Of a DNA stretch of 49,974 bases, positions 8,981-16,592 are shown piece by piece. Within the stretch, counting starts at the first letter, position 1, and each line of letters opens with the position of its first letter. The translations under genes were made by a program, and so were the position numbers. The DNA is from Planctomicrobium piriforme (GTDB lineage: Bacteria > Planctomycetota > Planctomycetia > Pirellulales > UBA1268). The notes beneath the pieces are model-generated. The model ran no database searches and was not told where the DNA came from. It saw only the letters and a program-made list of their open reading frames with translations. The stretch spans positions 1 through 49,974 of the forward strand of contig CAMAVC010000014.1 in assembly GCA_945861585.1 (NCBI GenBank), in the 5' to 3' direction.

Positions 8981-9063
8981 GGAGGGTAAGCGAATTGGCC
9001 AGCGGTCTGACTCGAAATCAGATGCCCCGTAAGGGGTTGTGGGTTCGAATCCCATGCCCTCCG
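8981..9063 (+). tRNA. tRNA-Ser (anticodon CGA)
   Basis: The acceptor stem GGAGGGT pairs with GCCCTCC (9056-9062), followed by discriminator G9063. The anticodon stem TCTGA/TCAGA holds loop CTCGAAA, anticodon CGA, reading UCG serine codons. A long variable arm (CCCC/GGGG stem) marks a class II tRNA. The T-arm is GTGGG-TTCGAAT-CCCAT. CCA is not encoded. The D-arm is short but acceptable. It faces away from the lipid operon, and its 3' end opens onto the accessory block that follows. Confidence 0.93.
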
Positions 9064-9119
9064 CTGTGGTGCGTTGCAGGGGTTCGTAGCGCCGCCCCCA
9101 AGATCGCCGCGCCGAAACT

Positions 9120-9371
9120 TCACCCGCGCGCGACAAGGGGAAAGGATGCCGGGTCACGAATTGACTGGATCGAAAGATCGATGTCGAGAAGCGGCCAGTG
9201 CAGGTGGTCAGCCGTCGGCAATTCCACACGCGAAATTTGCTCGATCGTGGCGGACCTGAACCATGGAAAGTGCTCGAAGGAAACAAAAAGTTCCTCGTCT
9301 CCGGTGAGCAGCCAGAGTCCGTGGCGCGAGACGTTGGACACTTCAACTCGTGAAGTGCTTGTTCCAGGCAT
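9120..9371 (-). CDS. DUF2442 domain protein
   Basis: 83 aa. The sequence VSRHGLWLLTGDEELFVSFEHFPWF followed by a hydrophobic-acidic block (LHWPLLDIDLSIQSI) is the DUF2442 pattern. The start ATG at 9371 has a good Shine-Dalgarno (AGGAG about 8 nt upstream). Its first 29 bp overlap the 3' end of the DUF4160 gene, typical of this two-gene unit. DUF2442 partners are often annotated as antitoxin-like or of unknown role, and function is not established. The pair sits right behind a tRNA, in a lower-GC zone, consistent with acquired DNA. Confidence 0.82.
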   Translation of the reverse strand: MPGTSTSRVEVSNVSRHGLWLLTGDEELFVSFEHFPWFRSATIEQISRVELPTADHLHWPLLDIDLSIQSIRDPASFPLVARG

Positions 9372-9582
9372 CGATTATCTCCTGTAGGTGATCTGCAACC
9401 AATTGCTTGGCCTCATTGACGACATGGGGCGACAGGCCGGTCTGCGTCGCGAGTTCCACGTCCGGGGTGAGCCAGAACTTTGCCTCACCGTCTGGATGTG
9501 ACACGTGCACGTGCATCTTTGTCTCCTCACGGGAGAAGAAAAAGAAGCGAAATGGCCCCTCTCGGAAAACGGTTGGAGTCAT
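9343..9582 (-). CDS. DUF4160 domain protein
   Basis: 79 aa. The family hallmark is clear: PTVFREGPFRFFFFSREE, then HVHVSHPDGEAKFWL and an alpha-helical C-terminus (NEAKQLVADHLQEIIDAWNKHF). The usual DUF4160 start (MPTV-like) corresponds to the ATG at 9582. An in-frame TTG at 9609 would add nine residues. It is the upstream member of an overlapping DUF4160-DUF2442 module, widespread on mobile DNA and sometimes proposed to be a toxin-antitoxin-like pair. The role is not proven. Confidence 0.8.
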   Translation of the reverse strand: MTPTVFREGPFRFFFFSREETKMHVHVSHPDGEAKFWLTPDVELATQTGLSPHVVNEAKQLVADHLQEIIDAWNKHFTS

Positions 9583-9709
9583 GTGGGTCGTGCTCGCGAA
9601 GTCCTCCAAAGTGTAGCCTTCCTCGACAGCTCAGGGCTGAATGCAGGGGCTTCGTGACGAACTCCGGGAGAGGCGGCCGGTGTTTCCGGCGGTTGACGGT
9701 CGTCGAACT

Positions 9710-9979
9710 TCAAAAGGCCGCGAAGGCCAACCACAGGGCTATCGCCAGGCAGAGCAGGGCCGTGGCGATCACCCAGAGTGGTTTTCCGGCTGCCGCATGG
9801 TCTTCCGCGGAGATGTACTGCTCGCAATACGGGCACCGTGGCGAATCCTCGAGGATCTCCCGGCCGCAGGAGGGGCAGGGAACGGTCGGCTCATCGTCCG
9901 AGTCGTCGAGACCGTCGCCGTCGTCAGCATCCACGTCGTCTTCATCCCAGTCTTCGTCGTGATCACGGGAGGCATTCAT
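9710..9979 (-). CDS. Zinc-ribbon membrane-anchored small protein
   Basis: 89 aa. After a very acidic N-terminus (many D and E, residues 4-32) comes a double CxxC zinc ribbon (CPSCGREILEDSPRCPYC) and then a single C-terminal membrane helix (LWVIATALLCLAIALWLAF). This is the common layout of tail-anchored zinc-ribbon proteins of unknown function in planctomycetes. Its ATG overlaps the stop codon of the upstream methyltransferase (ATGA), so it is translationally coupled to that gene. Confidence 0.8.
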   Translation of the reverse strand: MNASRDHDEDWDEDDVDADDGDGLDDSDDEPTVPCPSCGREILEDSPRCPYCEQYISAEDHAAAGKPLWVIATALLCLAIALWLAFAAF

Positions 9980-10761
9980 GCGCGGCCCTTCGTGTTTCCC
10001 GCGTCGTGGCGGCGCCGAGCGACGAGCACCTGATTCGCGCACCCGTCACTGCCTTGGCAGCCGTCGTCGTAGTCGCTGGGGACGAGATCGACATCGAACC
10101 CCAGGCCCTCGAGCTCAGCCACCGCGGGCTCACAGTATGGGTGCGGCTGCGGTGGCTGCGTCCAGGTGTGCATTCCAGGAACGCGGAGTTCTCGCCGCGT
10201 GACCCGGGCCAGTTCCTGGAAAGCCCGCCGGTGAAAGTCGAGGCCAAACTCATTCCCGTCGTGCATCCCGCCATCGGCCAAGGGCGCGTAGATCATCAGG
10301 AAGTTCGCCGACAGAACCACGTCGAAGGCCTCATCGTCGAAGGGCAACTCGGGCAACGCACCGGCGATATACCGGCGTTCGCCGCTCCGGTGTCGAAAGT
10401 CAGCCGCAAACTTTTCCAGGGCCCGGTATTTCTCGGCATAGAAGTGGTCGATGTCTTCGTAGACCAAAATTCCGGGGTTCTTCCGGATCTGCTCCCGGCA
10501 GGCGTCGATGTCTCGCGTGCCCTGGGCCGCGATGCTCGCGGCGTCGTGGGCATACATCGGGTCGCAGCCGGTGACGTCCAAGCCCAATGCAAGGGCCTCG
10601 GCGACGAAGCTCCCCGGGCCGCTTGCGACGTCCAGGATCTTCCGTCCGCGCAGTTCATTCAGGTGGAGTGCGAACATCTGAAGATACTCAGCCAGCGTGC
10701 GGCCAAAGAATGCGACGCTCCGGAGCTTGAACCTCTCGTGGGGAGCAGGGGAATCGCTCAT
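9976..10761 (-). CDS. SAM-dependent class I methyltransferase
   Basis: 261 aa. The SAM-binding motif I is ILDVASGPGSF (about residues 42-52), followed by an acidic motif II-like CDP and a motif IV/V block FDVVLSANFLMIYAP. The C-terminal half contains ELARVTRRELRVPG, the usual strand-helix closing of the fold. A strong Shine-Dalgarno (AAGGAGGT) lies about 10 nt upstream of the ATG, which fixes the start. The gene overlaps a short upstream ORF and the downstream zinc-ribbon gene by ATGA. The acceptor is unknown. With the two glycosyltransferases upstream, methylation of a surface glycan or lipid is plausible. Confidence 0.85.
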   Translation of the reverse strand: MSDSPAPHERFKLRSVAFFGRTLAEYLQMFALHLNELRGRKILDVASGPGSFVAEALALGLDVTGCDPMYAHDAASIAAQGTRDIDACREQIRKNPGILVYEDIDHFYAEKYRALEKFAADFRHRSGERRYIAGALPELPFDDEAFDVVLSANFLMIYAPLADGGMHDGNEFGLDFHRRAFQELARVTRRELRVPGMHTWTQPPQPHPYCEPAVAELEGLGFDVDLVPSDYDDGCQGSDGCANQVLVARRRHDAGNTKGRA

Positions 10762-10964
10762 GCTCCAGACCTCCTTGTGAAGACGAGCAGGCCGTTCTCA
10801 AAAGAGGAGTCGGCCTGCGGCGGGTTGCTCTGTGGGGCGTCGGCGGGCTGGGGCGTGGTCTCGCCGCTGCTTGCCGAAGCGCCATCGATCGACCTATCCT
10901 GCGAAGGCATGTTGAACCTGACCGCGTGCGAGAAACCGAACGAAACGCTCACCCTGCCGAACAT
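10758..10964 (-). CDS. Small uncertain ORF in the glycan block
   Basis: 68 aa (or 50 aa from an internal Met). Ser, Gln, Pro and Asp are enriched in the middle (GETTPQPADAPQSNPPQAD), and no domain is recognisable. It overlaps the methyltransferase start by ATGA, the spacing used by real genes here, but composition and sequence give no independent support. If it is not a gene, 10762-11029 is a non-coding leader of about 268 bp with nothing else visible. Confidence 0.3.
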   Translation of the reverse strand: MFGRVSVSFGFSHAVRFNMPSQDRSIDGASASSGETTPQPADAPQSNPPQADSSFENGLLVFTRRSGA

Positions 10965-11029
10965 CAGCGGTCATGAGGTGAGTAATCCGTCATGGGTGGA
11001 CCTCGGGAAGTGCCGAGCGTTCGTCGTCC

Positions 11030-11722
11030 CTACACCGGCGTCTTGGCTGCCGGCGAGTCGGCGTGCAGCATGCGGCTGCGCTCCCGGAACCACTCGTCCG
11101 CAAACTCGCACTTCTTCCAGGGCTCGAAATAGGGCCCGCCCTCCGTGAAGTGCACGACAGCCGCGTCCTTGGAGGGCGGGGAAGAGCCGACCAGATGGTT
11201 CCACCTGGCGGGAAGGTCGCCGATCAGGGCATCGTCGGAGAGCCACTTGAACTGGTGCAGATCGAGGCCCTGTGCGGTGTTGACGTACTCGGCGGTGAGC
11301 TGCGTGCAGCGCGCGTTGTTGAACAGCATCACGCTGGACCAGTTCTTCTTGCCGTACGCCACCTGGTGGGCACCGAGGAATTTGACGGCCTTGGATACAG
11401 CCTGCTCTTGCTTGACCACCTGCACCGCATACCGCTCGTCGCGACACGCCCACAGCGCGGCGATGTCGTCGCGAACGAGGACGTCACAGTCCATGTAGAT
11501 TCCCCAGCCCTGAAAGTCGCAGAGCAGCGGAGTCAGGAATCGCGAGAATGAAAAGTCTGTCGACTGCAAGGGGTCGCGAGGCCGGGTCATGAGGCCCGAG
11601 AGGTTAGAAAGAGCCAGCGGAGTGATGGCCACGGGATGAGACGACCGCGCGAGAAGACTGTGCGACGCGGTGTGGAAGGCCACGGCCTCCCGCGGATCGT
11701 AGCCGATGAAGATCCTGATCAT
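11030..11722 (-). CDS. GT8-like glycosyltransferase
   Basis: 230 aa. The N-terminus IRIFIGYDPREAVAFHTASHSL is the opening strand and helix of a GT-A fold, and DCD (residues 78-80, MDCDVLV) is the metal- and nucleotide-binding DxD motif. The stretch YGKKNWSSVMLFNN and the C-terminal HFTEGGPYF agree with GT8 or capsular-type transferases that use UDP-sugars. There is no membrane segment, so it is cytoplasmic. It follows the GT29-like gene by 9 bp, so the two probably build consecutive linkages of one glycan. The sugar identity is unknown. Confidence 0.75.
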   Translation of the reverse strand: MIRIFIGYDPREAVAFHTASHSLLARSSHPVAITPLALSNLSGLMTRPRDPLQSTDFSFSRFLTPLLCDFQGWGIYMDCDVLVRDDIAALWACRDERYAVQVVKQEQAVSKAVKFLGAHQVAYGKKNWSSVMLFNNARCTQLTAEYVNTAQGLDLHQFKWLSDDALIGDLPARWNHLVGSSPPSKDAAVVHFTEGGPYFEPWKKCEFADEWFRERSRMLHADSPAAKTPV

Positions 11723-11731
11723 GGACCGCCG

Positions 11732-12370
11732 TCACAGGGGGTAGTAGATGAGCCGACCGAGCCAGACATCGTTCGCGACGAGTGCCCGTTCGGCCTGCCA
11801 TGGGTGGCCCGGCCAGCCCGAAAATCCGAAGCCTACGAGGTGCACACGGTGGCCTGCAAACGCTGGATCTTCCAGCACCCGCGCCAGCGCGAGCATGCCC
11901 GTGCTGGGTGCGAAGAACGGCGGGGTGCCGGTGTGCTCGAGCGCGCGAAACACCCGCGTGTTGAGATCCATGGAGAAGGTTTCAACGCTGCAGTGTCCGA
12001 GGTCATTCGCTGTGACGATCTCGGCGGCGTAGTCCTGGAAGTCGAGGTCCGGCCACTGGGATCGCAAGCCGGGATGGGCGTGCATCATCCTGGAAACATG
12101 GTCGAGGCAGACTCCCGCATGCCGTGGAAACCAGAGTCTCGCCGAACGCACGGGCTCGAGATGGAGCAGGGGACGTGTGGCGACATACCTTCGTGCAGGA
12201 GCGCCCACGTTGTTGATGCAGAGGATATCCGTGCGGGTGCCGACGTTGCCGCCGAACTGCTTGCACTCATTGAATCGCAGCACCAGGTCGGCGTGGCGTA
12301 TGAGACCGCTGTAGTTGATGCTGCAGGGCGCATTTCCGACCACAATGAGGTTCTTCGACACGGGCACCAT
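11732..12370 (-). CDS. GT29 (sialyltransferase)-like glycosyltransferase
   Basis: 212 aa. Two blocks recall the L and S sialylmotifs of GT29: VVGNAPCSINYSGLIRHAD followed by LVLRFNECK..GNVGTRTD (residues 9-49), and PSTGMLALARVLED followed by VHLVGFGFSGW (about residues 155-187). In GT29 these bind CMP-sialic acid. The protein is short and lacks the membrane anchor of the animal enzymes, as bacterial GT29-like proteins do. It is the first gene of the minus-strand glycan block. Donor and acceptor are inferred; use of another CMP-ulosonate such as Kdo is equally possible. Confidence 0.65.
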   Translation of the reverse strand: MVPVSKNLIVVGNAPCSINYSGLIRHADLVLRFNECKQFGGNVGTRTDILCINNVGAPARRYVATRPLLHLEPVRSARLWFPRHAGVCLDHVSRMMHAHPGLRSQWPDLDFQDYAAEIVTANDLGHCSVETFSMDLNTRVFRALEHTGTPPFFAPSTGMLALARVLEDPAFAGHRVHLVGFGFSGWPGHPWQAERALVANDVWLGRLIYYPL

Positions 12371-12439
12371 CGGTTGTGGCCCTGCACTGTCTCGGCGAGC
12401 CGGGAAGACTCAGCGATTGGTCGATCAGCATAGCCCGGC

Positions 12440-13615
12440 TCAGGCCCGATCGATCACCAGCGGGTCGGGGGCGTGGACGTCGCCTATCCGCAGGGCGGCC
12501 TTGCCCGAGAGCAGGTCGTCGACGAGCGAGCCGACGAAGTCGGCCCGCCACCCGCTCGCCAAGAGCGGAGGACGCTCTTCTTCGTGGTAACCGAGCTTGA
12601 AGGCGAGCAGGTCGCGCATGTCGGCGGCCGTGCCGACGAGCGCCGGAGAAATCTTCTCCTTGCGGCAGTTGCCGGCGATCGCCGTGGCGAGAAACTGCCC
12701 GAGCACGGCGAGCTGCGACGGCGGGGCCCGATGCCGTTCGCCGCCGGGCAGATCTTCCTCGGGGCAGGCGAGGCCGCGTTGGATCGCCTCGGAAAGGCCG
12801 TTCATGATGTGCCGCAGGTCGGATCGCTGCATGCCGCGGATGGCGCCGATCTGCGCGGGGTCGGCGCTTTTGCGCTTGCAGAGCTCGACGATCAGGTCGT
12901 CGCGGAGCACCCGCTTGGGCGGCATGTCGCGGCTCTCGGCAACCTGATCGCGCCAGTGCCAGAGCTCGCGGGCGATCGCCAGCTCCCGCCGCGGCAGGCC
13001 GTTGAGCCCCGAGATCCGCCGCCAGCGCTTGCGGGTGAACGACTCCTCGACGTCGTTCTGCCAGGTCGCCATCTCCTCCTGCATCCAGGCGGTGCGGCCC
13101 GCCGCCTCGAGCTTGCCCTCGAGCTTGCTCCAAAGCTGCTCGAGGTGCCGCACGTCGTCGAGCGCGTAGTCGAGCTGGGCCGCCGAGAGGGGCCGCTGCC
13201 GCCAGTCGGTTCGCGTCTCCCCCTTGTTCGTCTGCACGTTCAAAAACCGGCGCACGATCGAGGCATACCCCGCGGGATAGTCGTGATCGACGAGGCCAGC
13301 CGCCACCTGCACGTCGAAGAGCCTCGCCGGCCGGGCCTGAATCGCGTGGAGGATGAAGCCCATCTCCTCGCGGCCGGCGTGCACCACCGTCGTGCGCTCG
13401 GGCTCCGTGAGCAGCCGCCAGAAGGAATCGAGCTCGCGGACCTTGAGCGTGTCGATCACCGCCAGGATGCCGGGTGCCGCCACCTGAATCAGGCACAGTT
13501 GGCTGCGGTAGGTGTGCTCGGAGACGAACTCCGTGTCGAACGCCACGTGCGGATGGGCAGCGAGGCGGGTCACCAGGTGCGCGAGCTGCGACTCGGTGGT
13601 GACGTGGTCGTACAT
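12440..13615 (-). CDS. rnd: Ribonuclease D
   Basis: 391 aa. A 3'-to-5' exoribonuclease of the DEDDy class that trims tRNA and other small RNA precursors. FDTEF (D27, E29) supplies the first two acidic ligands, and DYALDDVRHL the Tyr and last Asp. The third acidic position, usually Asp in the HA-x-x-x-D segment of E. coli RNase D, is Glu here (VHAGREEM). HRDC-type helices follow (about residues 205-290 and the C-terminal half). The start MYDHVTT was chosen because it opens the exonuclease domain 26 bp after the antiporter gene's stop. Upstream in-frame sequence belongs to the antiporter gene. Confidence 0.88.
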   Translation of the reverse strand: MYDHVTTESQLAHLVTRLAAHPHVAFDTEFVSEHTYRSQLCLIQVAAPGILAVIDTLKVRELDSFWRLLTEPERTTVVHAGREEMGFILHAIQARPARLFDVQVAAGLVDHDYPAGYASIVRRFLNVQTNKGETRTDWRQRPLSAAQLDYALDDVRHLEQLWSKLEGKLEAAGRTAWMQEEMATWQNDVEESFTRKRWRRISGLNGLPRRELAIARELWHWRDQVAESRDMPPKRVLRDDLIVELCKRKSADPAQIGAIRGMQRSDLRHIMNGLSEAIQRGLACPEEDLPGGERHRAPPSQLAVLGQFLATAIAGNCRKEKISPALVGTAADMRDLLAFKLGYHEEERPPLLASGWRADFVGSLVDDLLSGKAALRIGDVHAPDPLVIDRA

Positions 13616-13641
13616 GAAAGGCTGGTCGCCGGACGAACGAA

Positions 13642-15195
13642 CTACAGGAACAGCATCGCCATGACTGCGAACACCGGCAGCAGCACACCGAAGCTGTACA
13701 GAAGATAGCCGAAGAAACTCGGCATCCGCACTCCGGACTGCTCGGCGATGGCCTTCACCATGAAGTTGGGCCCGTTGCCGATGTAGGTCATCGCTCCCAA
13801 GAATACGGCACCGAGGCTGACGCCGGCCAGTCGGCCCGCCTCGACGGCGGACAATCCGTTGTCTGGTTCGATCCCGGCCGCCTTGAAGAACACGAGGTAG
13901 GTGGGGGCGTTGTCGAGGACGGCCGAGAGGCTCCCGGTCGCCCAGAAGAAGGCCCGGGGGGAGTCGATGCCGAGGCTCGCCCCGTGCTCGTGGAGCAGGG
14001 CGAGCGCCGGCTGCATGCACACGAAGATTCCCACGAACAACGCCGCCACTTCCAGGATCGCGCCGTAGCTGAAGCCGTTCTTGCGGCGGATCTCGCGCGA
14101 GCCGAAGAACAGCGACGCGCCGACCAGGGCCAGGAGCGTGGTCTCGCGCAGAAAAATCCACGGGTGCCACGCGGTGCCAGGCACGGCTTTCGACGGATCG
14201 AGCAGGGCCACGGCGGCGATCACGCCCGCCATCAGGGCCGCGTTGGGCCACAGGCCGCTGATTCGCAGGCGCGTCGTCTGCCGTTCGTCGCGGGCAAGAT
14301 CCCGCGCCGCCTCGCGCGGGTGGGCGAAAAACGTGTCCCAGGCCCAGTAGATCGCGAGGAGCACGCCGTTGGTGAACAGCCACTGCTTCCACAAGCCCAG
14401 CGTCCAGAGAAAGTCGACCCCCTCGAGGTAGCCGAGAAAGAGCGGCGGATCGCCGATCGGCAGCAGGCAGCCGCCGGTGTTGCAGACGAGAAAGATGAAG
14501 AACACGAGCGTGTGGGCGACGTGGCGGCGCTCCTTGTTCGTCTCGAGGAGCGGCCGCACCAAGAGCATCGCGGCGCCGGTCGTGCCGATGAAACTCGCAG
14601 CGAGGGCTCCCACGCCAAGAAACGTCGTGTTCACGCCCGGCGTGGCCTCGAGGTCGCCCTCGATCCGCACGCCGCCGCTGATCACGTAGAGTGCGAAGAG
14701 GAGCACGATGAACGGCACGTATTCCGAGAGGAAGGCGTTGCCGAGCACCGCCCCGGCCACGCCCCACGAGGGGCCTGCCGCCGCCGGCGCGACCGTGGAG
14801 TGCACCGGAAAATGGAGGTCGACCGCGTGCCGGTGGAGGAATAGATAGTAGGCGAGCGTCACGAGGCCGAGGATTCCGGCCACGAGAAACTTGCTCGAAT
14901 TGTGCTCCCACCAGTGCGAGAGTCGCGCCGTGAGCGGCAGGATCGCGATGGCCGCCAGCAGCAGGCAGAACGGAAGCACGGTGATCACCGGTGGCGACGT
15001 TCCGGCGTGGCCGGCGTCGTCGTGCTCCGCGTGGGCATCCGCATGGCCGTGGGCGGCTTGTGCGGCCACCAGCAAATCACGACCATGTTGCGGCCAGCCG
15101 GCAGCGGCGGCGGCGGCGTAGGCAACGAGCAGCAGGGTAATGACGGTGAGCGTGGGATCGGTGCGGCCGACCGTGGCGTGGGAATCGTGCGTCAT
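13642..15195 (-). CDS. NhaD-type Na+/H+ antiporter
   Basis: 517 aa. A many-helix membrane protein (about 12-13 hydrophobic segments) of the ArsB/NhaD superfamily. The pseudo-repeat motifs are visible: SAVLDNAPTYLVFF and the conserved IGNGPNFMVKAIAEQSG near the C-terminus, and the equivalent IGDPPLFLGYLEG in the first half. It would exchange Na+ for H+ at the cytoplasmic membrane. A His/Asp/Glu-rich loop (HGHADAHAEHDDAGHAG, about residues 49-65) between the first two helices is unusual and may bind metal or sense pH. The start MTHDSHATVG is the first Met beyond the divergent gene's leader. Confidence 0.88.
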   Translation of the reverse strand: MTHDSHATVGRTDPTLTVITLLLVAYAAAAAAGWPQHGRDLLVAAQAAHGHADAHAEHDDAGHAGTSPPVITVLPFCLLLAAIAILPLTARLSHWWEHNSSKFLVAGILGLVTLAYYLFLHRHAVDLHFPVHSTVAPAAAGPSWGVAGAVLGNAFLSEYVPFIVLLFALYVISGGVRIEGDLEATPGVNTTFLGVGALAASFIGTTGAAMLLVRPLLETNKERRHVAHTLVFFIFLVCNTGGCLLPIGDPPLFLGYLEGVDFLWTLGLWKQWLFTNGVLLAIYWAWDTFFAHPREAARDLARDERQTTRLRISGLWPNAALMAGVIAAVALLDPSKAVPGTAWHPWIFLRETTLLALVGASLFFGSREIRRKNGFSYGAILEVAALFVGIFVCMQPALALLHEHGASLGIDSPRAFFWATGSLSAVLDNAPTYLVFFKAAGIEPDNGLSAVEAGRLAGVSLGAVFLGAMTYIGNGPNFMVKAIAEQSGVRMPSFFGYLLYSFGVLLPVFAVMAMLFL

Positions 15196-15252
15196 GCGGA
15201 TTGTCCTTGGGTGCGACCGTCGGGCGAGCATCGTACGCGATTGGCCGGAGCG

Positions 15253-15828
15253 ATGAAAAGGATGACGCACGTCTCGCAGGAGTCCGCTGTGGAGGTCTGG
15301 CTGCGGGGCAACGTGCGTCCAGCGGCGCTCCTCGTGGCGGCCGCAGCCGCGACCGGCACGATGCTCGTCGTGCTGGCGGCGTTGCCGCAGACGGCTGCCG
15401 TCGGGCTGCCGCTGGCGATCGGGTTCGCCCTGGTCGCCGGTCCGCTGGTCGCAGGCCTGGGGCTCGCGGCCGCTCAGCCGCGGCTCGCGCGTCATGGCGA
15501 CATGCTCCGGGTGCGGCTCGCCCCCCTTGCCGCGCACGATGTGCCGCTCGAATTCGTGGAGTGCTTTTTCATGGGCTCGCACGTGCTGCCCGATCCAGAG
15601 GGCCGCGACGACGTGCCGACGCAGCGCGTGGGCACGCTCGTGATGCGCGTCGCCGAGCGGGCGACGGCCTGGCAGGCGCGGCCGACGTTCGCTCCGTGGG
15701 GCTCGTGGGCCGATGGCGCCGTCGTATTCGACGGCCGCTGGTGCGAGCCCTTGTCAGGGGATCTCGCCCGCCGGTTGAGCACCCGGCTCGTCGAGTTGAA
15801 GCGGGCGGTTGCGGAGCGCACGGCATGA
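15253..15828 (+). CDS. Two-TM membrane protein of unknown function
   Basis: 191 aa. Two hydrophobic segments (about residues 22-42 and 47-67: LLVAAAAATGTMLVVLAAL and GLPLAIGFALVAGPLVAGLGL) are followed by a soluble part of about 120 residues with mixed strands (RLARHGDMLRVRLAPL, VPLEFVECFFMGSH). I do not recognise the family. Its stop overlaps the mfnB-like start (ATGA), so translation is coupled. It is divergent from the antiporter gene. Confidence 0.75.
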   Translation: MKRMTHVSQESAVEVWLRGNVRPAALLVAAAAATGTMLVVLAALPQTAAVGLPLAIGFALVAGPLVAGLGLAAAQPRLARHGDMLRVRLAPLAAHDVPLEFVECFFMGSHVLPDPEGRDDVPTQRVGTLVMRVAERATAWQARPTFAPWGSWADGAVVFDGRWCEPLSGDLARRLSTRLVELKRAVAERTA

Positions 15829-16592
15829 CGTGGCAGGGCGTGCTCGTGAGTGTGCGCGACGCGGCCGAGGCCGAAGAGGCCCTCGCGGGCGGGGCCGCCG
15901 TGATCGACGTGAAGGATCCGGCCCGCGGATCGCTGGGGGCGGCAGATCCGGCCACGGTGGCTGCGGTCGCGCGGGCAGTCGGGCGCCGCGCGCCGTGGAC
16001 GATGGCGGCGGGAGAGCTCGCCGCGGGCGTCGCCGCGGTGGGCGCGTGGATCGAGGCCGTGAACGCCGCACGGCCGACCGCAGCTCCAGGGCCGGCTGCG
16101 GTGAAGGTGGGGCTCGCGGGGATGGCCGCCCGGCCGTGGCGCGACGAGCTCGCGCGGGTGCATGCGCTGCTGCCGGCCGGCTGCATGCACGTGGCCGTCG
16201 CCTATGCTGACTTCGATCGCGTCGATGCGCCGTCGCCACCCGACGTGATCGCGGCGGCCGCCGGCATCGGCTGCGGCATGCTGCTTATCGACACGGCCGA
16301 CAAGCGCGAGCCGGGCCTGCTCGGCCTGTGGTCGCCCGACGAGATCGGCGCCTGGATCGCCGCCGCCCGCCGGCACGGGCTCGCCGTAGCGCTCGCGGGG
16401 CGGATCTCGATCCCGGAAATCCGACTCGCCGTCACGTGCGGCCCCGATGTGGTCGCACTCCGCTCAGCTGTCTGCTCCAATAGGGGTGGTGGCGACGTGC
16501 GGCTCGGCCGGGTGTCGGCCCACCTCGTCGCCACGGCGGTGGCGGAATGCACCACGGCGCCCGGTCTCCCACTGGAACATCGATCCTCATGA
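15825..16592 (+). CDS. mfnB: MfnB-like (5-formylfuran-3-yl)methyl phosphate synthase
   Basis: 255 aa, the length of the DUF556 family. In methanogens MfnB makes the furan phosphate used for methanofuran from two glyceraldehyde-3-phosphates through a Lys Schiff base. The key lysine sits in VIDVKDP (K30), the second active-site lysine corresponds to VKVGLAG (K94), and LLIDTADKREPGLLG (D156, K160) matches the third motif. Bacteria with H4MPT or methanofuran C1 transfer, including planctomycetes, carry it. The other C1-carrier genes of the window lie 20 kb away (36060-41582). It is ATGA-coupled on both sides. Confidence 0.85.
   Translation: MTWQGVLVSVRDAAEAEEALAGGAAVIDVKDPARGSLGAADPATVAAVARAVGRRAPWTMAAGELAAGVAAVGAWIEAVNAARPTAAPGPAAVKVGLAGMAARPWRDELARVHALLPAGCMHVAVAYADFDRVDAPSPPDVIAAAAGIGCGMLLIDTADKREPGLLGLWSPDEIGAWIAAARRHGLAVALAGRISIPEIRLAVTCGPDVVALRSAVCSNRGGGDVRLGRVSAHLVATAVAECTTAPGLPLEHRSS

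Noticed and set aside
9064-12439. Integrated element with attL/attR from the tRNA 3' end
   Set aside because: No second copy of the tRNA 3' end and no integrase was found. Only the gene content and lower GC suggest transfer.
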